Positions 6,044 to 14,788 of a DNA stretch of 64,000 bases are shown here, in pieces. Below the pieces are notes generated by a model. It had not been told where the DNA came from, did not search any database, and saw only the letters and a program-made list of their open reading frames with translations. Source of the DNA: Planctomycetota bacterium (GTDB lineage Bacteria > Planctomycetota > UBA1135). How positions within the stretch are numbered: position 1 is the first letter of the stretch; the number at the start of each line of letters is the position of its first letter. Both the position numbers and the translations under genes were made by a program. The stretch spans positions 1-64,000 of the forward strand of contig JAJFFC010000015.1 of the NCBI GenBank assembly GCA_021776795.1, read 5' to 3'.

Positions 6044-8140
6044 TTATAGGACCTCCACAAACACCGTAGCGTAACTTTGTCGCGGCGCGCCGCTAACCAA
6101 GCCAGCGCCAAAGAATCCGCCGCGCGAGTGGACTTCCCATTCTTTGCCAAAGAGGTTGGTCGCGCCTACAGCGATTTGTAAGGAAGCATGATCACTCAGG
6201 AAAAATCGTTTGGCAATTTGTCCATCCCAAAGCACAACAGAGGAGTTCAAGCCAAGACGGCCGTCAGCGCTTTCTGTTCGAGTATTGGCTTCATCGGCAA
6301 AACTCTCCCCGACAAACACACCGCCCAACGAGAACTGAAATCCCGAAGGAATCTCATACAGGGCTCGCCAAGAGGCTTTACTCGACCAGGCATAGGGAAC
6401 GTCATTCCCCGCATTGGGGCCCTCTTCAAGCGTGGAGTCTTGCAGCGACAACGCCGCACGTAAGGTGAGGCCGTCGAGCGCCGAGGAAAACTCCGCCGCG
6501 TCCGCTTCGATTTCTAAATCGATACCCCTAGAGGCAATGCGTCCCACGTTTTCATAGAAGCCAGTGTCAAACACTAGGTAGTCATCGAAGTCGAGATGCC
6601 ACGCCGCAATGCTTCCGGAAACGGCGCCAACATCATGGAAGCGCAAACCAATTTCACCTGAGCGGCCACTTTCAAAACTCAAGGCGTCTTGTGGTTTAGC
6701 GGCATAAGCGAAACCCCAGAACTGAGGGGCGCGAAAGCCTTCGCCATAGTTGAGAAAGGCGGCAAAGTGAGGGTTGAAGGTGTAGGAGACTCCTGCGGCA
6801 GGCAACAGGTCGAAGAACTGATCCTCATAACTAAAGGCACTCACGGAGTCTGACCCACTCACGGAGGGAATGTACTCAGAGCGCACCCCTGCAGTAATCA
6901 ACCAGTTTTCTGCCGGGGGAAAAGTGTCATCAAGATGAACGGAAAGCGCCAGGAGGCGGAAAGAAGAGTTCGTGCTTGGAGCAAAGGCGCTGGTCCCAAA
7001 CGGAGCCTCTTGAATGGCATAGGACGGCAACCATTCGCGGTGGACACGCATTCCCCCATGCAAGCGATGTTCCGTGCCCCCAAAGCGCATTCTCGTTTCG
7101 CCGCGGACCCCAACATTGGCGAAGAAAGTTTGGTCATGCCAATCGCTCAATTTCGTGGTTGCACCTGAGCCTCGACGGGCGAACAGATTGCGCTCCGTTA
7201 CCGAAGTCGAACTATAGACTTCATACCAATCCTTCCCGAGTGGTTTGTGATAAACCACATCGAAGAGGCCCCGAAAGCCCGTGAACTGGTTTTCCGGTCG
7301 TGAATTTCCGTAGCGATCAGTGCGGAATTCCGCCTGGGTCAACCCGCCGGGTGCCGCATGTTCATCTCGGAACCAGCTCACTGAAGTGGCCAGCCAAGAA
7401 CCGTTGTCAAAACTTTGACGAATGTCGGCACTGAAGTCCTGCTGCTCATAATCTCCACCTTGACGATAGCCATCGCCATGACGATCCAATAAGGAAACGC
7501 GGAACCCTGTCCCCGCCTGGGTGGTCGTTCCTCCGGAGAGAAAGCTGCTGGCGAAGCCATCCGTGCCAAAGGACTGCCGGAACTGCAGCTCCGTTTCTTC
7601 GGGTATAGGGAAGGTCAAAAAATTCAATACACCTCCCACTGTATTGGGCGAATAACGCACGGTGTGTCCGCCGCGAATGTTGTCTACCGCATAGACGCGC
7701 TCGGAAGCCAGGGGCATAAACGAAAAAGCTGTCCAGCCGTATGGGCCCGCGTTGGCGGGCACACCATTGACCAATACATGGAGGTACTCGGTCAAGCCAT
7801 CATCGGGTAAACCTCGGGCGCCGAAGCTGGGTGCCGAAGCCTCGCCACCGTTATAGGGCCGGGTCGAAATCGTTGGGATATGAAGAACAAGATCGTTGAG
7901 ATCTCGAGCGCCAATCGACTGCACCTCTTCCGGACTCAGGAAATCGCGTGATGCCGGCAGGCTGATGTCCACTTCGGGAACGCCATCGGATTCTACGCGG
8001 CCAATGACTAAGACCTCATCTGCACGTTGAGGCTTGGCGGGGTCTGGAGGACTAAGTTCTTGCCCTAAACAAAGATTTCCAAATAGAATCGAAATCGCGA
8101 AAATGTTGCTGCCGAGAAGTGCCGTTCGGGGAAGAATCAT
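6044..8140 (-). CDS. TonB-dependent outer-membrane receptor, FecA-like
   Basis: The 698-residue protein has a signal peptide and a TonB-box-like segment (E-V-L-V-I-G-R) near residue 42. The plug domain (about 60-190) carries F-G-A-R-G-L-P, V-L-V-N-G-V-P, G-P-Y-G-W and then I-R-G-G-H-T-V-R-Y-S-P-N-T-V-G-G-V-L-N-F-L-T. The barrel ends in an aromatic/hydrophobic strand (V-F-V-E-V-L). The 'R-Y-S-P-N-T-V-G-G-V-L-N-F' signature is that of FecA-type ferric citrate or siderophore receptors. It imports a bound ligand across the outer membrane using TonB energy; no TonB or ExbBD gene is nearby. A possible TAATAA -10 lies at 8171-8176 on the minus strand. Confidence 0.9.
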   Translation of the reverse strand: MILPRTALLGSNIFAISILFGNLCLGQELSPPDPAKPQRADEVLVIGRVESDGVPEVDISLPASRDFLSPEEVQSIGARDLNDLVLHIPTISTRPYNGGEASAPSFGARGLPDDGLTEYLHVLVNGVPANAGPYGWTAFSFMPLASERVYAVDNIRGGHTVRYSPNTVGGVLNFLTFPIPEETELQFRQSFGTDGFASSFLSGGTTTQAGTGFRVSLLDRHGDGYRQGGDYEQQDFSADIRQSFDNGSWLATSVSWFRDEHAAPGGLTQAEFRTDRYGNSRPENQFTGFRGLFDVVYHKPLGKDWYEVYSSTSVTERNLFARRGSGATTKLSDWHDQTFFANVGVRGETRMRFGGTEHRLHGGMRVHREWLPSYAIQEAPFGTSAFAPSTNSSFRLLALSVHLDDTFPPAENWLITAGVRSEYIPSVSGSDSVSAFSYEDQFFDLLPAAGVSYTFNPHFAAFLNYGEGFRAPQFWGFAYAAKPQDALSFESGRSGEIGLRFHDVGAVSGSIAAWHLDFDDYLVFDTGFYENVGRIASRGIDLEIEADAAEFSSALDGLTLRAALSLQDSTLEEGPNAGNDVPYAWSSKASWRALYEIPSGFQFSLGGVFVGESFADEANTRTESADGRLGLNSSVVLWDGQIAKRFFLSDHASLQIAVGATNLFGKEWEVHSRGGFFGAGLVSGAPRQSYATVFVEVL

Positions 8141-8238
8141 GCCCCGGCTAGACGCAATTCACGTGCCGAATTATTACACTCATTTCCGCTATGATTTGTT
8201 CCTCTAATGGAACAGGGGAACGGACTTAGAATGCGGAG

Positions 8239-8718
8239 ATGGACGCTGACTTGCTCCCCCTTGGTGACCCACAAACGCCCTTCGAGGGCCAACTGGTTGC
8301 CTTTCTGACCAAGGAACTCCCGGTCGAGGAATTTATTCCTGCCATGCTGGGTGAGCCCTTGGTGATTCTGATGCCCGCCGACCAAGCCAAGACGGTGGCC
8401 GAAAGCGGTGAGGGCATTCAGCCTGGCACCACCTTGAATTTGTTCCAGGTCGGTTCGGAAGACCGGCCCTTCTTGGCTCTGTTCACCTCGGCCGAACGTG
8501 CCGAATGGGTGTTGGAGCAGGCGCCGGAAATGGATGGCGCCTTGGGCATCGAGACTTACCACCTATTGAGTCAGTTGGGCGAAGGCCCCGGTATCGTGAT
8601 CAACCCTGGTTATGATCGCCAGTTTGCGCTAGATTCCGAGCAGGTCAAGGGCTTGATGGAAGCCGTGACCGTGCATGGTGAAGAGCACACGCACGACGAG
8701 AACTGCGACCACGGTTAA
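8239..8718 (+). CDS. SseB-family N-terminal domain protein with His-rich tail
   Basis: A 159-residue cytosolic protein matching the SseB N-terminal domain (enhanced serine sensitivity family): F-V-/A-F-L-T-K-E-L and P-A-M-L-G-E-P-L-V-I-L-M-P near the start, E-D-R-P-F-L-A-L-F-T-S in the middle and G-P-G-I-V-I-N-P-G near residue 120. It ends in H-G-E-E-H-T-H-D-E-N-C-D-H-G, a metal-binding-looking tail not typical of the family. The molecular role of SseB proteins is not well defined. The dehydrogenase gene starts two bases after its stop, so the two are cotranscribed. Confidence 0.7.
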   Translation: MDADLLPLGDPQTPFEGQLVAFLTKELPVEEFIPAMLGEPLVILMPADQAKTVAESGEGIQPGTTLNLFQVGSEDRPFLALFTSAERAEWVLEQAPEMDGALGIETYHLLSQLGEGPGIVINPGYDRQFALDSEQVKGLMEAVTVHGEEHTHDENCDHG

Positions 8719-8720
8719 GC

Positions 8721-9920
8721 ATGAGTGATCCGGCTACCCCTCGTGCCAAGGCGGGTTTCCACGAACTCGATTTCTATGGCGTTCAGGATCTTCTGACGGA
8801 AGAAGAGATCATGGTGCGCGATCAGGCGCGGGCTTTTTGCGGCGAACGCATTCTGCCCTTGGTGCCTGCGCATTGGGAAGCCGGAACCTTCCCCAATGAA
8901 ATCGTGCCCGAGTTGGGCGAGATGGGTTTGCTCGGTCCCAGTATTCCTGAGGAATACGGCGGCAGCGGCCTTGGCAGTGTGGCTTATGGCTTGATTTGCC
9001 AAGAGCTCGAGCGCGTCGATAGTGGCGTGCGTTCCTTTGCCAGTGTGCAAGGCTCGTTGGTGATGTATCCCATCCATGCCTTCGGCTCAGAGGAGCAAAG
9101 GCAGCAATGGTTGCCCAAGTTGGCCACGGGCGAGGTGATTGGCTGTTTTGGCCTGACTGAGCCAGATTTTGGATCGAACCCCGGTGGCATGCGCACGCGT
9201 TGCCGTCGTGATGGCGATGACTGGGTTCTGAACGGCCAGAAAATGTGGATCACCAACGGCACTGGTTGCGGTGTGGCCTTGGTTTGGGCGCGCGACGAAC
9301 AAGGCCATGTCCATGGCTTCTTGATCGAGGGCGACCGCCCAGGTTTTTCGGCGCCGGAACAAAAGCGCAAGTGGTCGTTGCGCTGTAGTGTGACTTCAGA
9401 GTTGGTGCTGGTAGATGTGCGCGTCCCCGAAAGCAACCGCCTGCCCAACGCCAAAGGCTTGAAGGCCGCCTTGAGTTGTCTTACCCAAGCGCGATATGGA
9501 ATCGCATGGGGCGCGGTTGGCGCAGCACAAGCCTGTTTCGATGAAGTGCGTCGTTATTGCTTGCAGCGGGAAATCTTTGACAAGCCGCTCGGCGCCTTTC
9601 AGTTAACCCAAGCCAAGCTCGCCGACATGGCCAGCGAAATCACCAAGGGGCAACTTTTGGTTTGGCGCTTGGGCCGACTTAAGGAAGAGGGCAAGATGAC
9701 CCCGCAACAAGTGTCGATGGCCAAGCGCAACAATGTCGCGATGGCTTTAGATATTGCGCGACAGTGTCGCAGCCTGCTTGGCGCCAATGGCATTACCTTA
9801 GAGTTTCAGTCGGGCCGCCACATGTGCAATCTGGAAACGGTGCTCACCTATGAAGGCACCCACGAGATTCACACCCTCGTCATCGGCGAGGCGGTAACTG
9901 GTTTAGCTGCTTATCGCTAA
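8721..9920 (+). CDS. gcdH: Acyl-CoA dehydrogenase, glutaryl-CoA dehydrogenase type
   Basis: A 399-residue flavoprotein with the full acyl-CoA dehydrogenase architecture: a helical N-terminal domain, the central beta domain (C-F-G-L-T-E-P-D-F-G-S-N-P-G-G, W-I-T-N-G) and a C-terminal helical domain. The C-terminus has L-G-A-N-G-I-T, N-L-E-T-V-L and T-Y-E-G-T-H-E-I-H, whose first Glu is the catalytic base. Overall wording is closest to glutaryl-CoA dehydrogenase, which oxidises and decarboxylates glutaryl-CoA to crotonyl-CoA in lysine/tryptophan breakdown. No other pathway gene is adjacent, so the substrate is inferred. Its stop overlaps the convergent gene at 9917. Confidence 0.85.
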   Translation: MSDPATPRAKAGFHELDFYGVQDLLTEEEIMVRDQARAFCGERILPLVPAHWEAGTFPNEIVPELGEMGLLGPSIPEEYGGSGLGSVAYGLICQELERVDSGVRSFASVQGSLVMYPIHAFGSEEQRQQWLPKLATGEVIGCFGLTEPDFGSNPGGMRTRCRRDGDDWVLNGQKMWITNGTGCGVALVWARDEQGHVHGFLIEGDRPGFSAPEQKRKWSLRCSVTSELVLVDVRVPESNRLPNAKGLKAALSCLTQARYGIAWGAVGAAQACFDEVRRYCLQREIFDKPLGAFQLTQAKLADMASEITKGQLLVWRLGRLKEEGKMTPQQVSMAKRNNVAMALDIARQCRSLLGANGITLEFQSGRHMCNLETVLTYEGTHEIHTLVIGEAVTGLAAYR

Positions 9921-11677
9921 TCCAAGAGACCAAGTTTTTGCGCCAACGGGCGTGGCACAAAGAAGTGGTTGCGGCTCACCGCCGGATTGTGGCCATCGCG
10001 GGTCGGGTAAGGATAGATCGTGCGCGTGCGCGTAGTGAAGGCGTCGGCGCGAATATAGCCACCTTCTGCAGCGCATTCTTCCCATGAAGCGCGCATGAGA
10101 TGGCCGCTGCGTTCGGGCCCGCGTTTCGTTCCTGGGCGCAAAACTTGACCAGAGAGCTCGTGCACATACTTGAATCCAGCGTGATAAGTATTCCACGCCG
10201 TCGTGCGTAAGTCTTCCACGGAGAGGGCATTCTCTTCGGTGAACAAGAGCACCAAACCCATATCGGCATAGCCCTGGAACACGCGCGTCATGCGCTCGCG
10301 ATCTTGATCGCGCACTTCATGAAAGCCATTGCCGACCATCATCACTCCACCATGACTATCCAATCCCGCTTCGGCCAGAGCACTTGCCAAAATCCGCGAG
10401 TCGCCGATGTCGGCGTTGCGTACAAAGTGCATGTTCGCAGGAAGTTGGCCCTGCTCTTGTTGCTCCATCGCGGCGTCGATGGCGGCATCTTCTAAATCTG
10501 CACCGACATACTTGATGCTGTCCGCACCAGAGCGCTGCATGCGAATGCGCGTCGCTTCGCCGCGACCGACCGCATGTTCGATGAACAGGTGGTAAGAAAA
10601 ACCGGTCTCTTGACAGAAGCGGTCGAGGGCATCGTTGGCGGCGACAAAGGAACGACTGTTGGCGTCTTGGCTGGCGGCGACATTTCCGCCACGTTCTACC
10701 CAGGCGCTCGACTCAATCCCCAACAGGCGTTCACGGGCATGCGCAAAGTAAGGGGCATAGGTTTCGATGATGCCAAAGGGACCTGGCCCGCGTGAAAATC
10801 CGCGCGCTCCAAGCAGACTCAACCTCGGCCGCAAGGAGTCTCGACTCGGTGGCTGCAACCAGGCAGCGGCGCGCAAAATCGCTTCGGCGGCCCGTTCGTG
10901 CTTTTCTTGGGCGCCGGTCCAACCAGCGGGCAGAACTTTGCCTGCCTCTAGATCTTGGGTGCGTTGCACCGAACGCAATGCCAAAACCACCGGCAGCAAG
11001 CGCCAGCCGAGGCGCACTTCTTCGAGGCTCGCGACCCAATGGTCTTGCGACTCTTGCGGCTGCTGCGGCAATCCACTGCCTAGTTCTAATAAGCGTTGCT
11101 TGGCTCCTTCCCCTAAGTCTTCGCGTAAAAAGACACGGCGCCAAAGCGCAGTCGGACTTGCCGGCATGGAGGTGGGAACCTCTTGCACTTCACGCAACAT
11201 GCGCAACACGCGAGGATGCCCGGCAACGCGGTATTGTTCGCCGTAAGATTCGACGACGCCGCGCGCGCGCAAAAACTCTAGGTCACTTCGTAGGCGATCT
11301 TCCTCGAGGGTCTGCCCGTCGACTGCGGTGAGGCCAGGCTCCAAAGCCTCGCCGGCGACCAATCGTTGGGTCAGTCCAAGCGAAGCGTGACTGCCCAAGA
11401 CCAGTCGCATGAGCCACAAGTCAGGCGGCGCGGCAATCGCTGCAGTATGGACGACCTGGCGAACCACCTGGAGCGCGCGGCGGGCATTTTCCTCTAGGTC
11501 TTGCTGCTCCAGTTCTGCCACATGCACCAGCAAGCGCTGGCCGTGGCCAAACAGGTGCGGGATGCGGTCTCGTAACAGCACCCACCCTTCCCGCGGCAAA
11601 AAGGGGAAGCCGGCCGAGGTCAGGCCGGTCGGCAGCTTCATCAAATCCTGGAGGTGCTTGGTGGTGGTGGAATCCAC
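9917..11677 (-). CDS. Large protein with C-terminal methyltransferase-like domain
   Basis: A 586-residue protein I cannot name. The first 300 residues are helical, with Arg/Leu-rich segments and a winged-helix-like stretch near 130-165. From about 310 there is a Rossmann-like region: F-I-E-H-A-V-G-R-G-E-A-T resembles SAM motif I, Y-V-G-A-D-L-E the acidic end of strand 2, and G-G-V-M-M-V-G-N-G-F-H-E-V motif IV. A class I methyltransferase is the best guess. It closes an eight-gene minus-strand run and follows the ALDH-like gene by eight bases, so it probably works in the same pathway. Confidence 0.55.
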   Translation of the reverse strand: MDSTTTKHLQDLMKLPTGLTSAGFPFLPREGWVLLRDRIPHLFGHGQRLLVHVAELEQQDLEENARRALQVVRQVVHTAAIAAPPDLWLMRLVLGSHASLGLTQRLVAGEALEPGLTAVDGQTLEEDRLRSDLEFLRARGVVESYGEQYRVAGHPRVLRMLREVQEVPTSMPASPTALWRRVFLREDLGEGAKQRLLELGSGLPQQPQESQDHWVASLEEVRLGWRLLPVVLALRSVQRTQDLEAGKVLPAGWTGAQEKHERAAEAILRAAAWLQPPSRDSLRPRLSLLGARGFSRGPGPFGIIETYAPYFAHARERLLGIESSAWVERGGNVAASQDANSRSFVAANDALDRFCQETGFSYHLFIEHAVGRGEATRIRMQRSGADSIKYVGADLEDAAIDAAMEQQEQGQLPANMHFVRNADIGDSRILASALAEAGLDSHGGVMMVGNGFHEVRDQDRERMTRVFQGYADMGLVLLFTEENALSVEDLRTTAWNTYHAGFKYVHELSGQVLRPGTKRGPERSGHLMRASWEECAAEGGYIRADAFTTRTRTIYPYPTRDGHNPAVSRNHFFVPRPLAQKLGLLD

Positions 11678-11685
11678 GTCGAATC

Positions 11686-13296
11686 CTACCCCAAGTAGGC
11701 GCTCGGCAGTAGCCGAAGTAGACGGCCAAGGCTAGGCGCCGCTTCATATTCGACCATGCCGCGGCCAAGTGCAGGCAAGCGCCGATGATTGGGCCACCAA
11801 ACGGGTCGGCGCGAAGGCCGGAAGGGTGCGCGCAGCACCGAGCGTTGAGGGTGGTCAAAGAGAAAGGCGTTGTGGACCACATCGAGGCCCGAGCCTGGAT
11901 TCTCTGCCGTGCTCCCCGGGAATCCTCCCCAGGTGGTCGATGCCAGCGCAAAGCCGAGACCTGCCCAAACGTTGAGACCGACCGTGCCGTAGCGCAAGCG
12001 GGCGATGGCGCGGTCGACGGCCTCGCGCGGAGCCGTTGGAGCAGCAATCAGGTTCGCCGAAAGGGTTCCGTAAACATGGTCATTGACGAAGGCCACGGCA
12101 AGCTCCAAAAACTCTTCGGCATCGGTGGCGGGAATCGCGGTTTCGCAAAGCACCCCACAAAAAGCCTCTTCGCGCATGGCGAGCTCTTGCGCCGAGAAGG
12201 GAACGTCGCGAAGCAAGACAAAGGGCAGCTCCTCCGCGCTTCGTGGCGGAAGCTGTGCGCCATATTCATGCGCAAAGTGGAACCAGCGCTCTTGAGCCCC
12301 TGGATACCAGGCCGGTCTCGGCGCCAAGGCGCGAATTGATTTTTCCAGCTCGGCTAAAAACGCTTCGCGCTGCCGCCAGTGCTTCGATGTGATGAGCAGT
12401 TTCGGGGTCAGGCAGTTGTAACCGTTATTGAGCGCGAGCATGCCGGCGAGCTGTTGCGCTTGCCGACGCAAATCTCCTTTGGTCCATGGGCCGGGCGTGA
12501 TGATGACTGGAGTGACCGCCCCCAGCTCAGCGGAATAATCTCTTTCCGCACCGCCCTTCTCGCGAATCGCATGAAACCCTGCTTCGCTGCCCGTGACATG
12601 TATCGCCTTGACCAGCGGATGGCTTGCGAGTTCGGCGCCAATTTCATGACCACCGGAAACAAAGCCAAGGAATCCCGCGCTGATTAGAATGCGGAATGCC
12701 TTCTCGAAACAGGGGCGCAAGACTTCATTGACCGGATTCAACTTCACGATGACCACGCGGCCATGACGAAAGAGTTGGTCCAAAAAATCGAGCGGCGGAA
12801 TGCTACTGATGTTTCCGGCGCCAAACACCGCGGCGGCCTGAGGTGGATTTGCCTGACGTAGACCGGCGGTGGACGGCAAGCTTCCTGGCTCGCCCCAGAC
12901 TTCAGCGCTTACGCCCGGAAACAAGAAGGGGTCCCAGGATTCAAAGGGAAAGACCTTAGCCACCCATTGCTCTTCTTGCTCTGAGCCTTCACTTTCCGCA
13001 AAGACCTTTTTGGTGCTCAGATTCTCGTGTGGAAAGCCATTGCGCAACAACTGGTCGCGCAACAAACGCAAATAGCGCAACACGAGTGTGGGGCCGGTGA
13101 GCCACTCTTCTCCTTCATACGCGGCGCCCGCGGGGATTTGCTTGGCTTCGCTGCTGAGGCGTGACCACTCCCCCGCAGCCGCATGCACCTCTTTCTGCAG
13201 GCTGGCCAAGATTGCGATCATGCCTTCGCGGTCTAAAGCTTGCCAAGTCTTTGCCTGCTGACTCACTCGACGAACAACGGCATCGACTTCGCTCAT
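11686..13296 (-). CDS. Aldehyde dehydrogenase superfamily protein
   Basis: The start at 13296 makes an ATGA overlap with the upstream isomerase-like gene, giving a 536-residue protein. It has the ALDH fold: [10 protein letters not shown] (cofactor region), H-V-T-G-S-E-A-G, then [11 protein letters not shown] with the general-base Glu, and N-G-Y-N-C-L-T-P-K with the catalytic Cys. An N-terminal extension of about 120 residues precedes the core. ALDHs oxidise aldehydes with NAD(P)+. The unusual wording around the active site suggests a specialised branch. Context points to a pathway with the TIM-barrel and methyltransferase-like proteins; the substrate is unknown. Confidence 0.75.
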   Translation of the reverse strand: MSEVDAVVRRVSQQAKTWQALDREGMIAILASLQKEVHAAAGEWSRLSSEAKQIPAGAAYEGEEWLTGPTLVLRYLRLLRDQLLRNGFPHENLSTKKVFAESEGSEQEEQWVAKVFPFESWDPFLFPGVSAEVWGEPGSLPSTAGLRQANPPQAAAVFGAGNISSIPPLDFLDQLFRHGRVVIVKLNPVNEVLRPCFEKAFRILISAGFLGFVSGGHEIGAELASHPLVKAIHVTGSEAGFHAIREKGGAERDYSAELGAVTPVIITPGPWTKGDLRRQAQQLAGMLALNNGYNCLTPKLLITSKHWRQREAFLAELEKSIRALAPRPAWYPGAQERWFHFAHEYGAQLPPRSAEELPFVLLRDVPFSAQELAMREEAFCGVLCETAIPATDAEEFLELAVAFVNDHVYGTLSANLIAAPTAPREAVDRAIARLRYGTVGLNVWAGLGFALASTTWGGFPGSTAENPGSGLDVVHNAFLFDHPQRSVLRAPFRPSRRPVWWPNHRRLPALGRGMVEYEAAPSLGRLLRLLPSAYLG

Positions 13297-14144
13297 GTTT
13301 CCAGGCCTGGTTGGCGATGTCGTTGCTCTAGGGAGCGCCAAAGTTCTTGGCAGCGTGGGGCCAGTTGGTGAAAACGATGGCTGTCGCGCCCTAACTCAAA
13401 ACAGGCGGGAAGATCTGCGGGTAAGTCTTGGCAGGCGCGCACCAATTCAGACCAATCGACATCGCCCTCGCCGGGGGCCAAATGCTCATGCTTACCACGG
13501 CGCATATCGTCGAGCTGCAAACCAAGAATGCGCGGGGCAAAGCGCGCAATCGCCTCGGCTGGACTGAAGACATCATTCACCAAAAGGTGGCCGATGTCTA
13601 AACACAGGCCGACCGCAACCGGAAGCTCATTGGCGAGATCGCTCCAGTCTTGCAAGTTGCCAAGCCAGTGCCCGGGCTCGGGTTCGATCGCCAAACGCGC
13701 GCCCACCTCTGTGGCATGTTGCGACAGTTCTTCGATCGCCATAAGGAATTGCTCTTGAGCGGCGGCGGACGATTGCCCTTCGGGTAAAGCCCCGGACCAA
13801 AGGCTCAACACTTGGCTACCAAGCAGAGGCAACCAGTCGATAAGACCATGCAAGTACTCCAAGCGCCGGCGATAATCGCCGTCGGGTTCCAGCAAGTTGG
13901 GCCGATGCTTGCGCGCGGAATCCAGGGAGTAGCGTGCGCCGCTTTCCAGAACTACCGTGAGCCCATGCTTGCGGCATTGCGCTCCAAAGGCAGCAACCTG
14001 ATCTTCAGAGCTGTTGCGGGGATCCAGGTGGCCCACATCTGGGGTCAGGGCAATCGCCTGGTATCCGTGCTGCGCCAACAGCAGCGCCGCCTCTTCTAGG
14101 CGATGCGATCGAAAACCATTCGAGTTGTAGCCCAGGAGCACCAT
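13293..14144 (-). CDS. Sugar phosphate isomerase/epimerase-like TIM-barrel protein
   Basis: A 283-residue xylose-isomerase-like TIM barrel (AP endonuclease 2 family). Typical metal-site strands are visible: [29 protein letters not shown] and G-E-G-D-V-D-W near the C-terminus. Family members isomerise or epimerise sugars, or act as lyases on keto-acids. The gene starts six bases after the stop of the anchored-protein gene and overlaps the ALDH-like gene by ATGA, so the two enzymes are translationally coupled. Confidence 0.75.
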   Translation of the reverse strand: MVLLGYNSNGFRSHRLEEAALLLAQHGYQAIALTPDVGHLDPRNSSEDQVAAFGAQCRKHGLTVVLESGARYSLDSARKHRPNLLEPDGDYRRRLEYLHGLIDWLPLLGSQVLSLWSGALPEGQSSAAAQEQFLMAIEELSQHATEVGARLAIEPEPGHWLGNLQDWSDLANELPVAVGLCLDIGHLLVNDVFSPAEAIARFAPRILGLQLDDMRRGKHEHLAPGEGDVDWSELVRACQDLPADLPACFELGRDSHRFHQLAPRCQELWRSLEQRHRQPGLET

Positions 14145-14150
14145 AGCCCC

Positions 14151-14777
14151 TTAACGCCGATGCGTTTTCGGGCCAAGCGAGCCGAGCGTTTTTTCATAAC
14201 GACGTAACTCGCGATCAATCGCATTGGCGGCATTTTCATTGTCGCCGAGGTCTTCGCGCATTTCCTGCAGCAGGTCCACAGCGGTATCGAGTTTTTCCAG
14301 CGCCGCGGTTTGCTCCGAGCGGAACCAGAACGGATCACCCTCGCCATTGGGATCGTAGTGCTTTTTCACGGCAGCCTCGAACTGGGCCACTCCGGCATCG
14401 CCTAACTCTAATGCTTGGTTCCAGCGCGGATCTTGCTGATACAGGGGCCGCAAGTCGAGCTCTTCCATTTCAATCACTCGCTCGGGACCATTGTCGGTCG
14501 AGGTTCGATAGCCACGCTCCTCATCTAGCTCAAGCTGGCGCTCTGCTTCTATTCCCGCCTGGTAGGTATCGATGTGATCTTGCACAGGTTGCCAAGCTGC
14601 CTTCAAGCTTCCGGCGTCATATACGTAATAGCCGAGCCCACCGCCGCCAAAAATCAGCAATAGAAACAGGAACACACCGCAACCCGCGCGTTTCCGCTTG
14701 GGCTTTCTCTTGCCATTCTTCTTCGCCTCTGGCGCAGCTTGTTTCCCTGCGGGCGGTGGAGGTGTCTTCGATGCCAT
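14151..14777 (-). CDS. Membrane-anchored protein of unknown function
   Basis: A 208-residue protein. The N-terminal 33 residues are Pro/Lys-rich and positively charged (G-K-R-K-P-K-R-K-R). One membrane span follows (about 33-52, G-V-F-L-F-L-L-L-I-F-G-G-G-G-L), then a helical, Glu/Asp-rich extracytoplasmic domain. The topology is single-pass with a cytosolic basic tail. No family is recognised. It sits between rsmB and the isomerase-like gene with gaps of 11 and 6 bases. Confidence 0.65.
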   Translation of the reverse strand: MASKTPPPPAGKQAAPEAKKNGKRKPKRKRAGCGVFLFLLLIFGGGGLGYYVYDAGSLKAAWQPVQDHIDTYQAGIEAERQLELDEERGYRTSTDNGPERVIEMEELDLRPLYQQDPRWNQALELGDAGVAQFEAAVKKHYDPNGEGDPFWFRSEQTAALEKLDTAVDLLQEMREDLGDNENAANAIDRELRRYEKTLGSLGPKTHRR

Positions 14778-14788
14778 GGGCCTTATGA

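Noticed and set aside
8160-8200. Possible Fur/Zur box upstream of the TonB receptor gene
   Set aside because: The A/T-rich stretch with TAATAATTC has only partial dyad symmetry and does not match a Fur box well enough.
8137-8562. 141-residue minus-strand ORF opposite the SseB-like gene
   Set aside because: It is the antisense shadow of a well-supported protein and has low-complexity composition.
11421-12047. 208-residue minus-strand ORF rich in Arg, Ala and Pro
   Set aside because: It overlaps the ALDH-like and methyltransferase-like genes in another frame; its composition is typical of a GC-rich shadow frame.
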